From contig NC_089424.1 in the NCBI RefSeq assembly GCF_013426205.1, positions 1,860,001-1,924,000 of the forward strand: a stretch of DNA of 64,000 nucleotides. Direction: 5' to 3'. Of this stretch, positions 1 through 11,605 are shown piece by piece. The stretch's first letter is position 1. The number at the start of each line of letters is the position of its first letter. The notes beneath the pieces are model-generated. The model ran no database searches and was not told the DNA's origin. It worked only from the letters and a program-made list of their open reading frames with translations. Position numbers and translations under genes: made by a program. This DNA is from Metarhizium brunneum (lineage: Eukaryota > Ascomycota > Sordariomycetes > Hypocreales > Clavicipitaceae).

Positions 1-1
1 T

Positions 2-1331
2 TATGACGAAGAGAGTGATGAAGAAGAAGAGGGTGATGGACTGCCCAGCTCTTACTGCACCGTTATCATCAACCACAGCAAGACATTTAAGACGCGAACG
101 AAACCACAAAATGCAAAGCCCTTCTTCAATGCTGGATGCGAGCGTTTCATTAGAGACTGGAGAGATAGCGAGGTATTTGTCTCCGTCCGGGATGCAAGAC
201 TTCACGAAGACAACCCCCTTCTAGGGATTGTTCATCTTCCCCTCGCGGAGCTTTTCAAGGACCGCTCCCAAATCATGGGATGGTACCCCTTAAGTGGTGG
301 TGTCGGTCGTGGTCGCATCAGACTATCCATGGTCTGGCGCAGCGTCCGACTCCAAGCTCCCTCTAACCTCTTGGGCTGGCAATATGGCACTGTTGATGTA
401 CATCCAATTGCCGTCAGCGAAAATTGCCAGCCCGAGCTGAAGTCGTGTAAACTTAAGCTCAAGACAGACATTAGCATGGGCAAAATGCGACCTATAGGAA
501 GCAGCGGCAAATGGACGTCCAAAAAGGAGCAGGACCTCCATTTGGCCGTCAAGAAGCGCTATAGCAGCTGCATGGCCGTTGAGTTTCGAGACAAGCGCTT
601 CCTGGGGGACAAAGTCTCTGCATTCTGCGTCCTCTGGCTCAAGGATATCCCCGACGAAGAGGAACAAGATCTCGAACTCCCCATCTGGAAGGGTGATTAC
701 GAGCGCGCAACAGCGAATTGTTTAGGAGACTGCGGTGAAAAACTGGGCACTCTGAAAGTTAAACTGACTTTCTTGTCCGGAATGGTAAACTAATCCCCTT
801 CTTTTTCTTCTTCTTTGCTGCTTCTCGCGAATAATACCACTAACGTCTTTTTTCCCCTCCATGCAAAGGGCATTGCTCATTCCCGCTGGGCAAGTCGAAA
901 TCAACATACCCGCGATGTGGTCGAGGTGATTGACACGGCCCGGGACAATCTAGACCTGGACAAGATTGAAAGAGAAGCAGGTATAGTGGATGAGGAAGCT
1001 TCCAGCGACAGCGACAGTTCGTCGGATGAAGTAAAGGAGGAATTGCCAGATGGGAGTGCACAGCATAAGCAGGGTCTGATGGACCAGTTGAGGGATTACA
1101 AGCGGCGGGACAAGGCGCTCCATAGGCAGCATCGGGGCTTGATGCAGTGGAAGGTGAGACATGATACTCTCTACCCCCAGGTTGTGAACTCTTTGGTCGT
1201 AACAATGCTAATGAGCGTAGGTTCCGAGGACGGCGAGATGGATGAAGCACAAGATAGGAAAGGTGGAAGAGAGCGTGTCTGGGTTCTTTGACCATCATAG
1301 CAAGCAGCCGGGTATTGAGACGGAGGTATAA
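2..1331 (+). CDS. C2-domain protein, 3' part (5' end outside the window)
   Basis: The gene runs in from the left edge, frame starting at base 2. Three exons are read: 2-784, 869-1153 and 1221-1331, with introns 785-868 (GTAAAC...CAAAG) and 1154-1220 (GTGAGA...CGTAG), giving the last 392 residues. An acidic stretch (YDEESDEEEEGD) precedes a C2-like beta-sandwich: TVIINHSKTFKT, then a segment with VFVSVRDARLHEDNPLLGIV and PLAELF, as in a Ca2+/phospholipid-binding C2 fold. The C-terminus is acidic and then basic (SSDSDSSSDE, then RQHRGLMQWK and WMKHKIGKVEE). This resembles the C-terminal part of large fungal multi-C2 proteins of the Mug190 or tricalbin-like group, which sit at membrane contact sites; that assignment is inference because the N-terminus is missing. 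Both introns are needed: each exon meets a stop codon if read through. Confidence 0.8.
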
Positions 1332-1587
1332 AACGGCTGGGTACACATAGAATACACGGGACAGGTATTTGTATAAAAGGACGAGGGAATAGAGTGTATT
1401 TTGGAGAAAGTGTCAAAGACAGCTACAACTTGACGCTATATCAATATAAGCACAGACTTGAGGAATGGAATGACGGGAACCACCGACACCAAACACCAAC
1501 CAACAGCCATATTGCAACACCGACCCCGACTTCAACAATACTTCTAATTGCGATTCACCATACTTTTTCCTTTAAAAAAAAAGACCC

Positions 1588-2393
1588 TTAGCCTTCCCAA
1601 GTGGAGTCATCCCCAAAGTCCGTCCCCTTCCCTTTGCGATTTTTGGAAATGATGTCAACAGCTTCAGGCTCCCGCGGAGCGATGCCGTTCTCTTCGTCGG
1701 CCTCGTCGCGATACCGATCCTCTTCCATAGCAGGGATGGCGGCGTACCCGTCTCTACGGGCCCGGAAGTACTTGAGCCACGGGAAATCGGGGAATGACGT
1801 GCGCAGGCGAACATTGCAGTTGGGGCAGCTTGGAGGCACAGCACGCCAGGCGACCCATTGGACGAGGCTGTGAATGGCCAGTCCATGATAGACGGCTTGG
1901 AGGGCGAGAAATAGGTGGATTAGGCTTCCATGTCTAGAGTTAGCGCGCTGGGGTAGAACAACAGTTCATTGTAAATGACTTACAAGCTTGCCAGTAGCGG
2001 GATTGTAGCATACGCAGCCAACATGCTGAGCCCCGAGGGGCCTTCCGTCGTAATCCAAGTGAACACCAAGACAATCATATAGCCAGACGCTAGGGCTACG
2101 TCATAGCAGAACACGGCTACCGGATGGACAATGATATCCCGAAGGGTATACTCACGTGGGGGCTGGTCGGTTCCTTCAACGCTGTGCTCGCCATTTTCGT
2201 CATCACTCTTGCGATGGAAACCTAATACAACAGCAGCAGCTACAATAGAAAAGAACTGTGGCAGGAGACCCAAAGCCGGAACGGGATGGTGCTTAAGAAT
2301 GCCATGGACGAGACACAGAGGAAATGCCGGGATGAAGAGAAGTGCGGCGAGAATGCGCAGAGGGCTAGTGGCTGAGCATGTTGTAGATGCCAT
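1588..2393 (-). CDS. four-helix integral membrane protein, conserved hypothetical
   Basis: Two exons on the minus strand, 2393-1984 and 1933-1588, with a 50-bp intron (GTAAGT donor, CTCTAG acceptor), encode 251 residues. The ATG at 2393 starts MASTTCSATSPLRILAALLF. Hydrophobic segments lie near residues 12-32, 45-60, 92-115 and 122-160; a charged loop between helices 2 and 3 contains KSDDENGEH. The last helical part is split by the intron and continues as HGSLIHLFLALQAVYHGLAI. The C-terminal tail is hydrophilic, begins with a CPNC pair and ends DSTWEG, so it probably lies in the cytosol. I do not recognise a named family. Topology and length suit a small polytopic protein of ER or another endomembrane. 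No enzymatic motif is visible. Confidence 0.8.
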
Positions 2394-4202
2394 GGTGTCT
2401 GTCGCCTTGGCTACTGTGCTTTGGTGAGGTTCAAAATGATGAGGTAGGCGCTTGAGGCATGAGAAGACGGTGCTGGATGGCGATTTGATTTATACGGCGA
2501 AGTGAGATGAGGGGCAGGTGCTTGAACTCCTTTTTTAATGCGTCGTCGTCGTTGATGAAACTCCTCTCCTTCAGGCAGAGAGAATGGTTATAACACGCCC
2601 CCTGCTAGGTGACCACCATGCCAGTAGATACCTACCTAGGTACTTAGGTACGGACATGGGGTAGTTCTTCTAAGTTACGGAGTACGTACATAGTAACTTA
2701 GTATGTATGCTGATACTGGTCGGGCCAATAGACGAGCTGGTAGCCCCCATGCGAACGGTGCTGTGCGACACGGTTGAGGGTGCTGGTGTTGGTTGGGGGA
2801 CGATGTTGGAGACGGGACGCGTAATAATGTACAATGTGTGGGTTGTGTCCTCAAGTCGGTTACGAAATGTTACGAGTTGGACGCAGGAGGAAGGAGTTTT
2901 GCAATGGAAGGAGCTAGGCAGAAGCCGTATGGCTCGGGAGAAGGAGACGGCATCTAGGGCAGCGGGCAGGCAGGCAACACGCTGGCGGCATGGAGTGGTG
3001 ATCATCAGCTCTCTCTACATGAGCTACTTTGATATGGGGCGCTGGGACGTGACAAACATGCCGCATTCGTTCACGAACACCGACATGGGGGCAAGACGAG
3101 GCTTCGTCACGATTCTCGGCCCATGGATCCAGGCTCGCGTTACTTGCGGGGTGATGGCGCTGATGCGCTGGCTGGCCTTGTTCGGATGCTTCCTGAATCG
3201 ACAAAGTGCCTCTCGTCTTTTCGTGCATGGAATAGGATGGAGCATAAAAATTGATTGCCTATAGCGACCCAGCACTTGATAAAGCTGTCGAAAGCGCTTG
3301 GGAAGTAAAGCCTAGGAGAAGATGTACTGCTCCGCACAGCGAGAATTGGGTTGGCGGCATTGATGCAGCAGGAAAAGATGCGAGTGAGCAGCCTTGAAGT
3401 TGACGTGCATAGCATTAATTAGTCAGTGTTGCTCCGGAATGAACAAAGGAGCGGAATTCATGGCGGTAAAAAACATGCGTGGTCACATGGCCACTTGGAC
3501 GGAGCACTTGAGGCTGGGGTTTATTAACATCAGGCACAGGGCCCAACCGCGTGCACCCCCGGGCAGCGTGGCGGCTAAAGGTAGCGGCCGACAGCACTCA
3601 AGCTGGGCTGTGGCCAGGCACCAGGGCCAGGGGGCCAGGCTTCAATCAAATGTCGACGGGGTCTGGTTCCAATTGACAGGTCGATTAGTTTACATTTGTA
3701 ACTACCTGCGCCGCCGGTTTTGGCGAAATTTACCCCCAGAAAAGCCCCAGATCAAGCATTTCCAGTCAGTGCTCAGCTGCATTGCAGTCGGTCAGTGTCC
3801 AGTGTTGCGCCGTGTTGTGCCAGAAGCCACCACTCCTTTGCAGCCCGCGAACATTGCTTGCCCAAGTCCACGCTCCCTTCTTCTCTTAAGATTTTTTCTT
3901 GCCCCTAGATACCAATTGCAATTATTTTCTTCTTCTTCTTGTTTTTCGTTCATTATATTCCCAAGAGGTCTGCGTCGTCTCTGCCCCCTTTTCAATCTAC
4001 AATCCTCTTACGTGGTCGCAACAACGCTCACGACCGCCCATTCTTCTTCAGTTCTTTGTGGCGACTGGGCATTTTTCACCAACCACCACCATTTGCCGCA
4101 AATTTGAGTTTGGAGGCGTTCGGGACAATTTGCTTGTTCCTGAACTTGAGCCCAATACTCCAAATCTCGCGTGCTTGATTGCGACGTTGCACACCCGCAA
4201 AA
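2394..4202. other. intergenic region between divergent genes
   Basis: This 1.8-kb stretch lies between the membrane-protein start (minus) and the SYM1 start (plus) and must hold both promoters. Open frames of up to 237 codons occur on both strands, but they overlap in several frames, lack family motifs and have no intron logic. A CCTAGGTACTTAGGTAC palindromic cluster lies at 2633-2651. The 3' part (about 3880-4030) is rich in C and T, as is common just upstream of fungal start sites. Confidence 0.6.
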
Positions 4203-4904
4203 ATGGTTGTTTCGCTGCTTCGGTGGTGAGTTTCCCCCTTCCTCGATATAGGATGTGATGAGATGGTCTCACTCTTCCAGCGTTATTGAGCACACCCCGG
4301 AGCTGACCTTGGTATCAGGTACAATGCCAGATTGGCTGCTCGCCCCCTGCTCACTCAGAGTGTGACGACGGCCGTGCTATTTGCAACTGGCGACATCACT
4401 GCTCAGCAGTTGGTCGAGAAGAAGGGCATCAAGGGCCATGACTTTACCCGTACGGGACGCATGGCGCTGTACGGTGGATGTGAGTTCCCAGTTTATCCTC
4501 CATCGACGTGACGCATCCGTCTTTTGCTCGCAAGACCGTCAAACTAATCCAGGGTCCAAGGCGTCTTTGGCCCCGTTGCAACCACCTGGTTTGGATTCCT
4601 GGCGCGCAACATCCGCTTCAGAAACCCCAGAGTCGAGACTCTTGCCCGTGTTGCCTGTGACCAGAGCTTGTTCGCTCCCGTCATGATTGGTGTGTTCCTT
4701 AGCAGTATGGCCACCATGGAGGGTGCCAGCGCCAAAGAGCGCCTCGAGAAGACCTGGTGGCCGGCCTTGAAGACGAACTGGATGGTGTGGCCGTTTGTTC
4801 AGACCATCAACTTTACGTTCCTGCCGCTCCAACACAGAGTCTTGTTTGCCAATATTGTCTCCATCGGCTGGAACAGCTACCTCAGCTGGGTCAACAGCCA
4901 GTAG
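4203..4904 (+). CDS. SYM1: Mpv17/PMP22 family inner mitochondrial membrane protein SYM1
   Basis: Three exons (4203-4225, 4319-4479, 4561-4904) encode 175 residues, the usual length for Sym1/Mpv17. Exon 1 codes only MVVSLLRW; the first intron is GTGAGT...TATCAG, the second GTGAGT...CCAAG. Family hallmarks are [19 protein letters not shown] (helix 1, with TQ), [16 protein letters not shown], the [11 protein letters not shown] helix, DQSLFAPVM and the C-terminal signature [20 protein letters not shown] followed by [21 protein letters not shown]. In yeast Sym1 is an inner-membrane channel-like protein needed for growth on ethanol at high temperature and for mitochondrial metabolite balance. The acceptor of intron 2 could be another AG a few bases upstream, but only 4561 keeps the conserved GGxVFGP join. 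It sits upstream of another mitochondrial gene (mS38) on the same strand. Confidence 0.93.
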
Positions 4905-6035
4905 AGCACTGGCTTGAGAATGTTGGGGACCGGGGCGAGGGAATACAGACTGGACGTTTTGGTGTCGAGCTTGTCCACAATGCTGTCTGAACGGCTTCCA
5001 CCCACATAGTGCTGCATTTGCTTCATTTTGTCGCTTTTATTCTCCCTGTTCTTTTTTCTACCAGCGATTGAGGGCAGAAATTCGTTCTGGATATGGCAGA
5101 TATATAGAAAGGGACGGGAACAAGGAGTCAGAAATGGTCCGCGGGCTCTTTATTTGCCTTTTTTCTTTCTCTTTCGTCTCTCTACACCATCTAGACCGCG
5201 TATAGACTATATATATTTTGTCTTCATAACAGAGCATGTGGGGGACGCTCTCTCCAGCACCACGAGACGAAGCTCCATTTGGCCCCTTCTGTGTAATTCT
5301 TGCCGTATGATTCTGTCACGAATACGGGCAGTGGTCTCACTATATTCCTTGGCGAAACAGATATCTGTTTGTTGACTGGACTGCGTGAGTTGTTAGTGTC
5401 TTGGGGCCCAGGGGTAACCGACTTCTGGGACCAGATTTGCAGACAAAAAGCACGTCATGCGGACATATCAGTGGCTATGATGCACAGCAAATAAGTCTGG
5501 TGGGTAGCACTACACCGTAACTACATATGTACATATGGTCTGCAGTTGAATCTGGCCAAGGAGTCAATTCGTTGTGGAATACTGTCGAGAAAGACTTAAC
5601 GAGTACGTTCTCTCTCGCGTTGCAATACAATGCAGCATCATAGTGGGCTTTTTTTAATTTATCAGTGTGCTATGACCTCCTTGCTAGTGCTTGATGAGCA
5701 TCGAAGGACATCTGGAACGACGAAGCCGATATCGACCAAGCGTGTCAATCATTCATGAGTGGGGCCTAGCACCTGGCCTGTTGTGTTGGAGTCGGGGAGC
5801 GGTCAGGTGGCAGCCGCAGCCAGACCGGTCAATTGATCACACCAATTCCATCCGTTATCGCTGCCTAAGGCCGCCCACTCTGCCCGGGCCTCGCGAGTGT
5901 TTTACCGGCCGACGGCCAGCGGCTGGCTTTGATACACACCTCAAATCGACATCACCAGGAACTCAACCCTGACGCCCAAGGGCATCAAACCCCTCCTCTC
6001 CTCGATTTTTTCCCTCATAACACCTGGTTACGGCC
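4905..6035. other. intergenic, SYM1 3' end and mS38 promoter
   Basis: No supported gene. The first 300 bases contain T-rich tracts fitting the SYM1 3' untranslated region; the 3' part is C-rich and leads into the mS38 start. Short open frames lack recognisable features. Confidence 0.5.
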
Positions 6036-7117
6036 ATGTTTCCCTCATCGGTCCGGCGCGTCGTCTCCTCCGCTCCTCAGACGGGGCTGGCCTCGTCGCT
6101 GGCTTCAACTGCTCGAGCTGCCGCCACCACGGTTCCGGTCTTTGTTCGCGGCCATCAACGCCGCTACTCGTCCTCCAAACCCTCGAAATCCGATAATGGC
6201 TCGAGCGATATCTCTACTGGCCAGTCTGTTGCGGCCTCTGGCACCTCACGAAACGAAGGCAAGACGAACACCGAGAAAAGGAAACGAAAGAGCAAGGTTG
6301 CCTCCGAAAAGGGTGCCTCGTTCAAAAAACTCCCAAGTGTCCCTAGCACTCACCACATCTCCCAAGAAGGTAAGAGTATTTGGCAAGAGTCTGGTTTCTC
6401 CAGTGGTATTTTACTGACGCTTGACCTGCAGCTCTTGGCTTATCGAGCTTCTTTTCGCTACATCGCCCCATTTCTATTACTCAGACCATGCCGCGAGCCG
6501 TAACCGACGAGCATTTTGCCTCCATTTTCACCCCCCGAACAAAGGCAAACAGAACGTCTGACACCATGTCCACGATATCTAATACTATCGACCAGTTAGA
6601 GGGTCCCGTGGCGCAGTTGACGATTGGTGGTCATGAGGACCAAGGAATGGGCAATGGCCTTCACAAGCTTGAAGTCCGAAACCCAGATGGCAGCGAGTCG
6701 AGCGTGTACCTCCAGGTTGATACCATGTCTGGCGACTTCTTGCCGTTCTGCCCCCCACCTCTGCCCCAGGCTGAGTCTGCTGCTGAGGGAGAGGGCCTTA
6801 CCGCCGAAGCCGAAGCTGTGGAAGAAGAACCGCATCACCGCGTCTACAAGGCCATGTTCACTATTGAGGAGTCTACTGAACCCGACGGTCAGATTCGAAT
6901 TGTCGCGCACAGCCCTCGCATTGTCAATGATGCGCAACCGCGCACCTTTTTGGCACGCATGGCCCAGCGACAACTCCGAGCCGACGGAGTCCGGGGGCGT
7001 CGTGATATGTACGCCATAAGTGTCAAGAGGCAACGAAAGCTCAAGATGAAGAAGAAGAAGTATAAGAAGCTCATGAAGCGCACTCGAAATCTCCGCCGAA
7101 AGTTGGATAGGACGTAG
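6036..7117 (+). CDS. COX24: mitochondrial small-subunit ribosomal protein mS38 (COX24/AURKAIP1 family)
   Basis: Two exons, 6036-6369 and 6432-7117, with one intron (GTAAGA...CTGCAG), give 339 residues. The N-terminus (MFPSSVRRVVSSAPQTGLAS, then ARAAATT and a GHQRRYSSS cleavage-like site) is a mitochondrial targeting sequence. The extreme C-terminus is the family signature: AISVKRQRKLKMKKKKYKKL followed by MKRTRNLRRKLD, a long very basic helix that in yeast mS38/Cox24 lies in the small-subunit rRNA and supports COX1 expression. The middle (about residues 110-290) is acidic and low in motifs, with PHHRVYKAMFTIEE and ARMAQRQLRADGVRGRRDMY. The protein is about three times as long as yeast Cox24, as is usual for filamentous fungi. 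The intron join (gaa g/ct ctt) restores one frame across a region where both frames otherwise stop. Confidence 0.9.
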
Positions 7118-7698
7118 GCGCTTTCATGCTGTATATAGTCACGGGTCTGACCCTTCTTTTCTTTTTTCTTGTCCGTGTTGCATTTAATGGGTGGGTCGTT
7201 GGAGGTGTCTGGCATAGCAGTTGATGGTTTTGTCAACTAGGTTTGGGCATTTGCGCATTATCGACATTTCTTCTGTGATAGACACTGCGCAGGTAGCAAT
7301 AATGATTTGCATTTGCGCATCCTTCATGCTTGCCACGGCCCTTGTCAGAACCGAGAGAACGCGCCTGCCTGTTCGGTGATTCGGCCGCCGCTTGTAGACG
7401 GCCTTGCCCGAAGTGTATTTCCTGTTGTATTACTAGAGCCTACAAATCTTAGATACGAAATGTCCAATATGAGGTCAACGTTAGCTCCCAAACCTTGCCA
7501 CTGGTGCGACATGTAAAATAGAGCGGCATGAGTTGGGAGGTGGGCCACCAGTCTTCTTCGCCTCACCGCCTTTGGCAGAATGCACGCTGCCGCCCAAACT
7601 TTTGGAATTTTAAACATGGTCCCGCTACTCGTTGGCAGAGGAAAGAAGTCGTGTGCACTTTTCACTCACATTCCACGGCCCTGGCTGAATTAGTCAAG

Positions 7699-10600
7699 AT
7701 GGAGGCTAAGCAGGAGCGCAAGCAATTGTATGTGCCTTGACTATGGACGCTGTACATATCGAAATTGTTGCTAACCCAAATTTGTAGGGATTCGCGCATC
7801 AAGGCGCTGATTAGCAATGGCATGCAGGAAAAGAAGAGAAGTTTCTTCGTTGTGGTTGGCGATCGCTCGAAAGACACGATTGTCTATCTGCACCATATCA
7901 TGACGAATGCCAATATTAAACATAACAAGTCTGTTCTGTGGGCTTATAAGAACAAGCTTCTTGGGTTTACTAGGTACGAGAATCTGCTGGGTCAGTTCTT
8001 TCAATTGAACGTCTTTGCTCACAGAATCTTGCAATGATATAGCCACCGAAAGAAGCGCGAGCAGAAAATAAAGAAGGAAATCAAGCGAGGTATTCGAGAA
8101 GTCAATGACAGCGACCCATTCGAACTCTTCGTTTCGCTCCACAATATCAGATACACCTACTATAAAGAGACGGACAAGATCCTTGGTCAAACTTTTGGTA
8201 TGTGTATTTTGCAGGACTTTGAGGCTTTGACACCAAATATTCTGGCCAAGACGATTGAGACAGTCGAGGGCGGCGGTCTGGTGATTATGCTGCTTAAGGG
8301 AATGAACAGTTTGCGACAACTGTACAACTTGTCCATGGACGTCCACTCCAGATATCGAACGGAGGCCCACGACGACGTGGTTGCTCGATTCAACGAACGA
8401 TTTTTGCTCTCGCTCGGGCGTTGCGAATCTTGTTTGGTTATAGATGACGAAATGAACGTTTTGCCCATTTCTGGCGGCAAGGACGTTACGGCTCTGCCTC
8501 CCCCAGACTTGGATGACACCAAGACTGAGCAGCAGATTGAGCTGGAACATATCAAGGATGAGAATGAGGAGAAGCAGCCCGTGGGCAGTTTGATCAAGCT
8601 TGCCAGGACTGTTGACCAGGCCAAGGCATTGCTGACCTTTACCGAGGCCATTGCCGAGAAGACGCTACGAAGTACCGTCACCCTAACTGCGGCAAGAGGT
8701 CGTGGAAAGTCAGCGGCAATGGGTGTAGCTGTGGCTGCCGCTGTTGCCTACGGCTACAGTAATATTTTCATCACGTCTCCTTCGCCAGAGAACCTGAAGA
8801 CCTTGTTCGAATTTGTCTTCAAGGGTTTCGATGCCTTGGGCTATGCGGACCACGCAGACTACTCGATCATCCAATCCACAAACCCTGATTTCAACAAGGC
8901 CATCGTTCGTGTCAACATCCACAGACAACACCGACAGACTATTCAGTACATTCGGCCCCAGGATGCTCACGTTCTCGGACAGGCTGAGCTGGTAGTTATT
9001 GACGAAGCGGCTGCGATTCCCTTGCCCCTGGTGAAGAAGCTCATGGGACCCTATTTGGTGTTTATGGCATCTACTATTAATGGTTACGAAGGCACTGGTC
9101 GATCTTTGTCGCTGAAGCTCATCAAGCAATTAAGAGATCAGTCTCGGCTTGGAGCTGCGACGAATGGGGAGACTGAGATTGCAGACCGCTCTACTGGCAA
9201 GGCTTCCAAGACTGAGGACTTCCAGACCACTAGAAAACTTCGCGAGATTACTCTTGCTGAGCCTATCAGATATGCCAAGGGCGATTCTGTCGAAAAATGG
9301 CTGAATAAGCTGCTATGCCTCGACGCCACGCTACCCAAGATGAAATCCAATATCCAGGGCTACCCTGATCCCAATCTGTGTGAGCTTCTGGTTGTCAACA
9401 GAGACACTCTCTTCTCCTTTCACCCAGTCTCAGAGGCATTCTTGCAACAAATGGTTGCTCTCTATGTTGCCAGTCACTACAAAAACTCACCTGATGATTT
9501 ACAACTGATGAGTGACGCTCCGGCACACGAGCTTTTTGTCTTGGTGCCCCCTAATGTCGAATCCACTGGAAAGTTGCCTGAACCATTGTGTGTGATTCAG
9601 GTAGCGTTAGAAGGCAAGATTAGTAGACAGAGTGTGCTGAACAGCTTGAGCCGAGGCCAACGTCCTCATGGTGATTTGATTCCCTGGCTCGTTAGCCAAC
9701 AGTTCCAGGACGAGGATTTCGCGTCTCTCTCTGGAGCCCGCGTCGTTCGTATTGCGACGAACCCCGAGTACGTCTCCAAGGGCTACGGTACAAAGGCATT
9801 GGAGCTCCTCGTAGACTACTATGAGGGACGCTTTGCCAGCATCTCGGAGGACGACGACCAAATCATGGATGAGAAGATCCATAGGGCTACCGATGCGGAA
9901 CTGGCCAAGAGCTCTCTGCAATCCGAGGTAATTGCTGTCCGGGATCAGTCACAGATGCCTCCCTTGTTCGCCAAGCTCCGTGAGAAGCGGCCTGAAGCCC
10001 TTGACTACATCGGTGTCAGCTACGGCTTGACAAAAGCCCTCCACAAGTTCTGGAAGCGATCTTCGTTTTCTCCCGTGTATCTGCGACAGACTGCGAACGA
10101 CCTCACTGGCGAGCACACTTGCGTGATGTTGCGACCTCTTGAGAACAGCAATGATCGAAGCTGGCTTGGAGCTTTCTCAAGAGATTTCCACAAAAGATTC
10201 CTATCACTGCTCTCGTATAACTTCCGCACCTTTGATACCCAGATTGCGCTCAGCTTGGACGAGTCCGCCAATATGGGGGCCAAGTTGGACTCTATCGAAG
10301 CCGAAGCCTTGGTCAAGGCTGATCTGGACAGACAGTTCTCGCCATTCGATCTGAAGCGTCTGGAGTCTTACGCGAACAGCATGCTTGACTACCACGTCAT
10401 TCTGGACATGATGCCCATAATCGCCACACTGTACTTCACTGGGAGGTTGAAAAAGAGCATCAGCTTATCCAGTGTCCAGCAGTGCATTTTGCTGGGCATA
10501 GGCCTGCAGCATAAGAATACCGAGACACTTGCTCAGGAGCTAAACAACATGCCTTCTTCACAGCTTTTGGCCATGTTTATCAAAATCCTCCGCAAGGTGA

Positions 10601-11106
10601 CGTCGCATTTCGGTACCTTGGTCTCAAGCTCGGCCGAGGCCGAGCTGCCCAGGGCCAGTAATCTGGGCGTCACTAGAGAAAATGCCAGCAGCGCCCACGA
10701 CGACGAGATTGTTGATGACCGCTTCGTACCTTTGACCACGTCGCTTGATGATGAATTGGAGGAAGGCGGTGATGAGGCACTAAAAGCTTTGAGGCAAAAG
10801 CAGAGAGAGCTGATCGACTCTCTGCCGCTCGACCAGTAAGAAGCTGCACCCGGTTGTTATAATTCATATGAGTTCCTCAACTAATACGAGACCGTGATTA
10901 GGTACGCAATTGAGGGTGACGCACCCGCATGGGCAGATGCCGAAAAGCAAGTCAGGAACGCGAGCAAAGACGGCAAAACCAATCCCGTCGTGAGCGTCAA
11001 GTCAAAGCAGAAGCGCAAGGCAGGCCAGACGGCGGCCGAAGTGTACGAGGAGGTCCTGGGCGAAAAGGCGAGCAAAAAAGCCAAGAAGGGCAAGAAGTCC
11101 CATTAG
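7699..11106 (+). CDS. KRE33: RNA cytidine N4-acetyltransferase (KRE33/NAT10)
   Basis: Four exons (7699-7727, 7788-7973, 8043-10835, 10902-11106) encode 1070 residues; yeast Kre33 has about 1056. It acetylates cytidines of 18S rRNA and some tRNAs (with Tan1) using acetyl-CoA and ATP, in the nucleolus. Visible in order: DSRIKALI and EKKRSFFVVVGDR (N-terminal TmcA part), DPFELFVSLHNIRYTYYKET, the Walker A loop GRGKS near residue 291, VVIDEAAAIPLP (Walker B) near 390, a GNAT acetyl-CoA motif RIATNPEYVSKGYGTKALEL near 640, a tRNA/rRNA-binding region, and a basic nucleolar-type tail (KKAKKGKKS). Exon 1 codes only MEAKQERKQL; the join gives L-DSRI, which matches the family start. The last intron (GTAAGA...GATTAG) must be spliced: without it the protein stops after SLPLDQ. 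The gene is intact and expected to be essential. Confidence 0.95.
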
Positions 11107-11605
11107 AACGAGGTTGAGCATTGTACATATCGCATTGGCGCATGGGGAACTAAAATTGGGGCTAGATTTTATTCTATTTTATTTTTTATTTTACACGCAG
11201 CCGAAATAAAGACACGTTGGAATAAGAAGGAACGCAAAAGCATCCCCAAGGCGCATAAGTGAGCTGAGCATGAAAAGCAACTGCACATGTGGTGATGGCG
11301 GGTTTATATGGGCCGCGCGCGCTTATTATGTCAGCGTAGCAGCAACTGCAAATACGGCCGATAAAAACGTCAGATATAGATGCGATTTCAAATCCTGGGA
11401 CTAAGCAGATCCGCCCATTTGTCATGGGGGTGTGCATGACGAAGCCCAAAGCTTAAACAAAGCCACCATGATGAAAATAGTATGTGCCGGACACATAAAT
11501 GAGGCTAGCGGCGCACATTGAAGGAACCAGATCGCATCGCCCAATACTCTCGCGCCGCCACCACCACAACACCGCATCACCAAACTGTCATAGCCAAACG
11601 GAGCC
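11107..11605. other. intergenic, KRE33 3' end and monooxygenase promoter
   Basis: The first 100 bases are A/T-rich (TTTTATTCTATTTTATTTTT), fitting polyadenylation of KRE33. The rest is mixed sequence leading to a C/A-rich leader before the ATG at 11606. No gene seen. Confidence 0.5.

Noticed and set aside
2707..3264. 185-codon plus-strand open frame
   Set aside because: It overlaps other open frames on both strands, has no domain or splice logic and lies in a promoter region.
3394..4107. 237-codon plus-strand open frame before SYM1
   Set aside because: Low-complexity, pyrimidine-derived protein (Ser/Phe/Leu/Arg), overlapping frames, no motif; better explained as promoter and leader.
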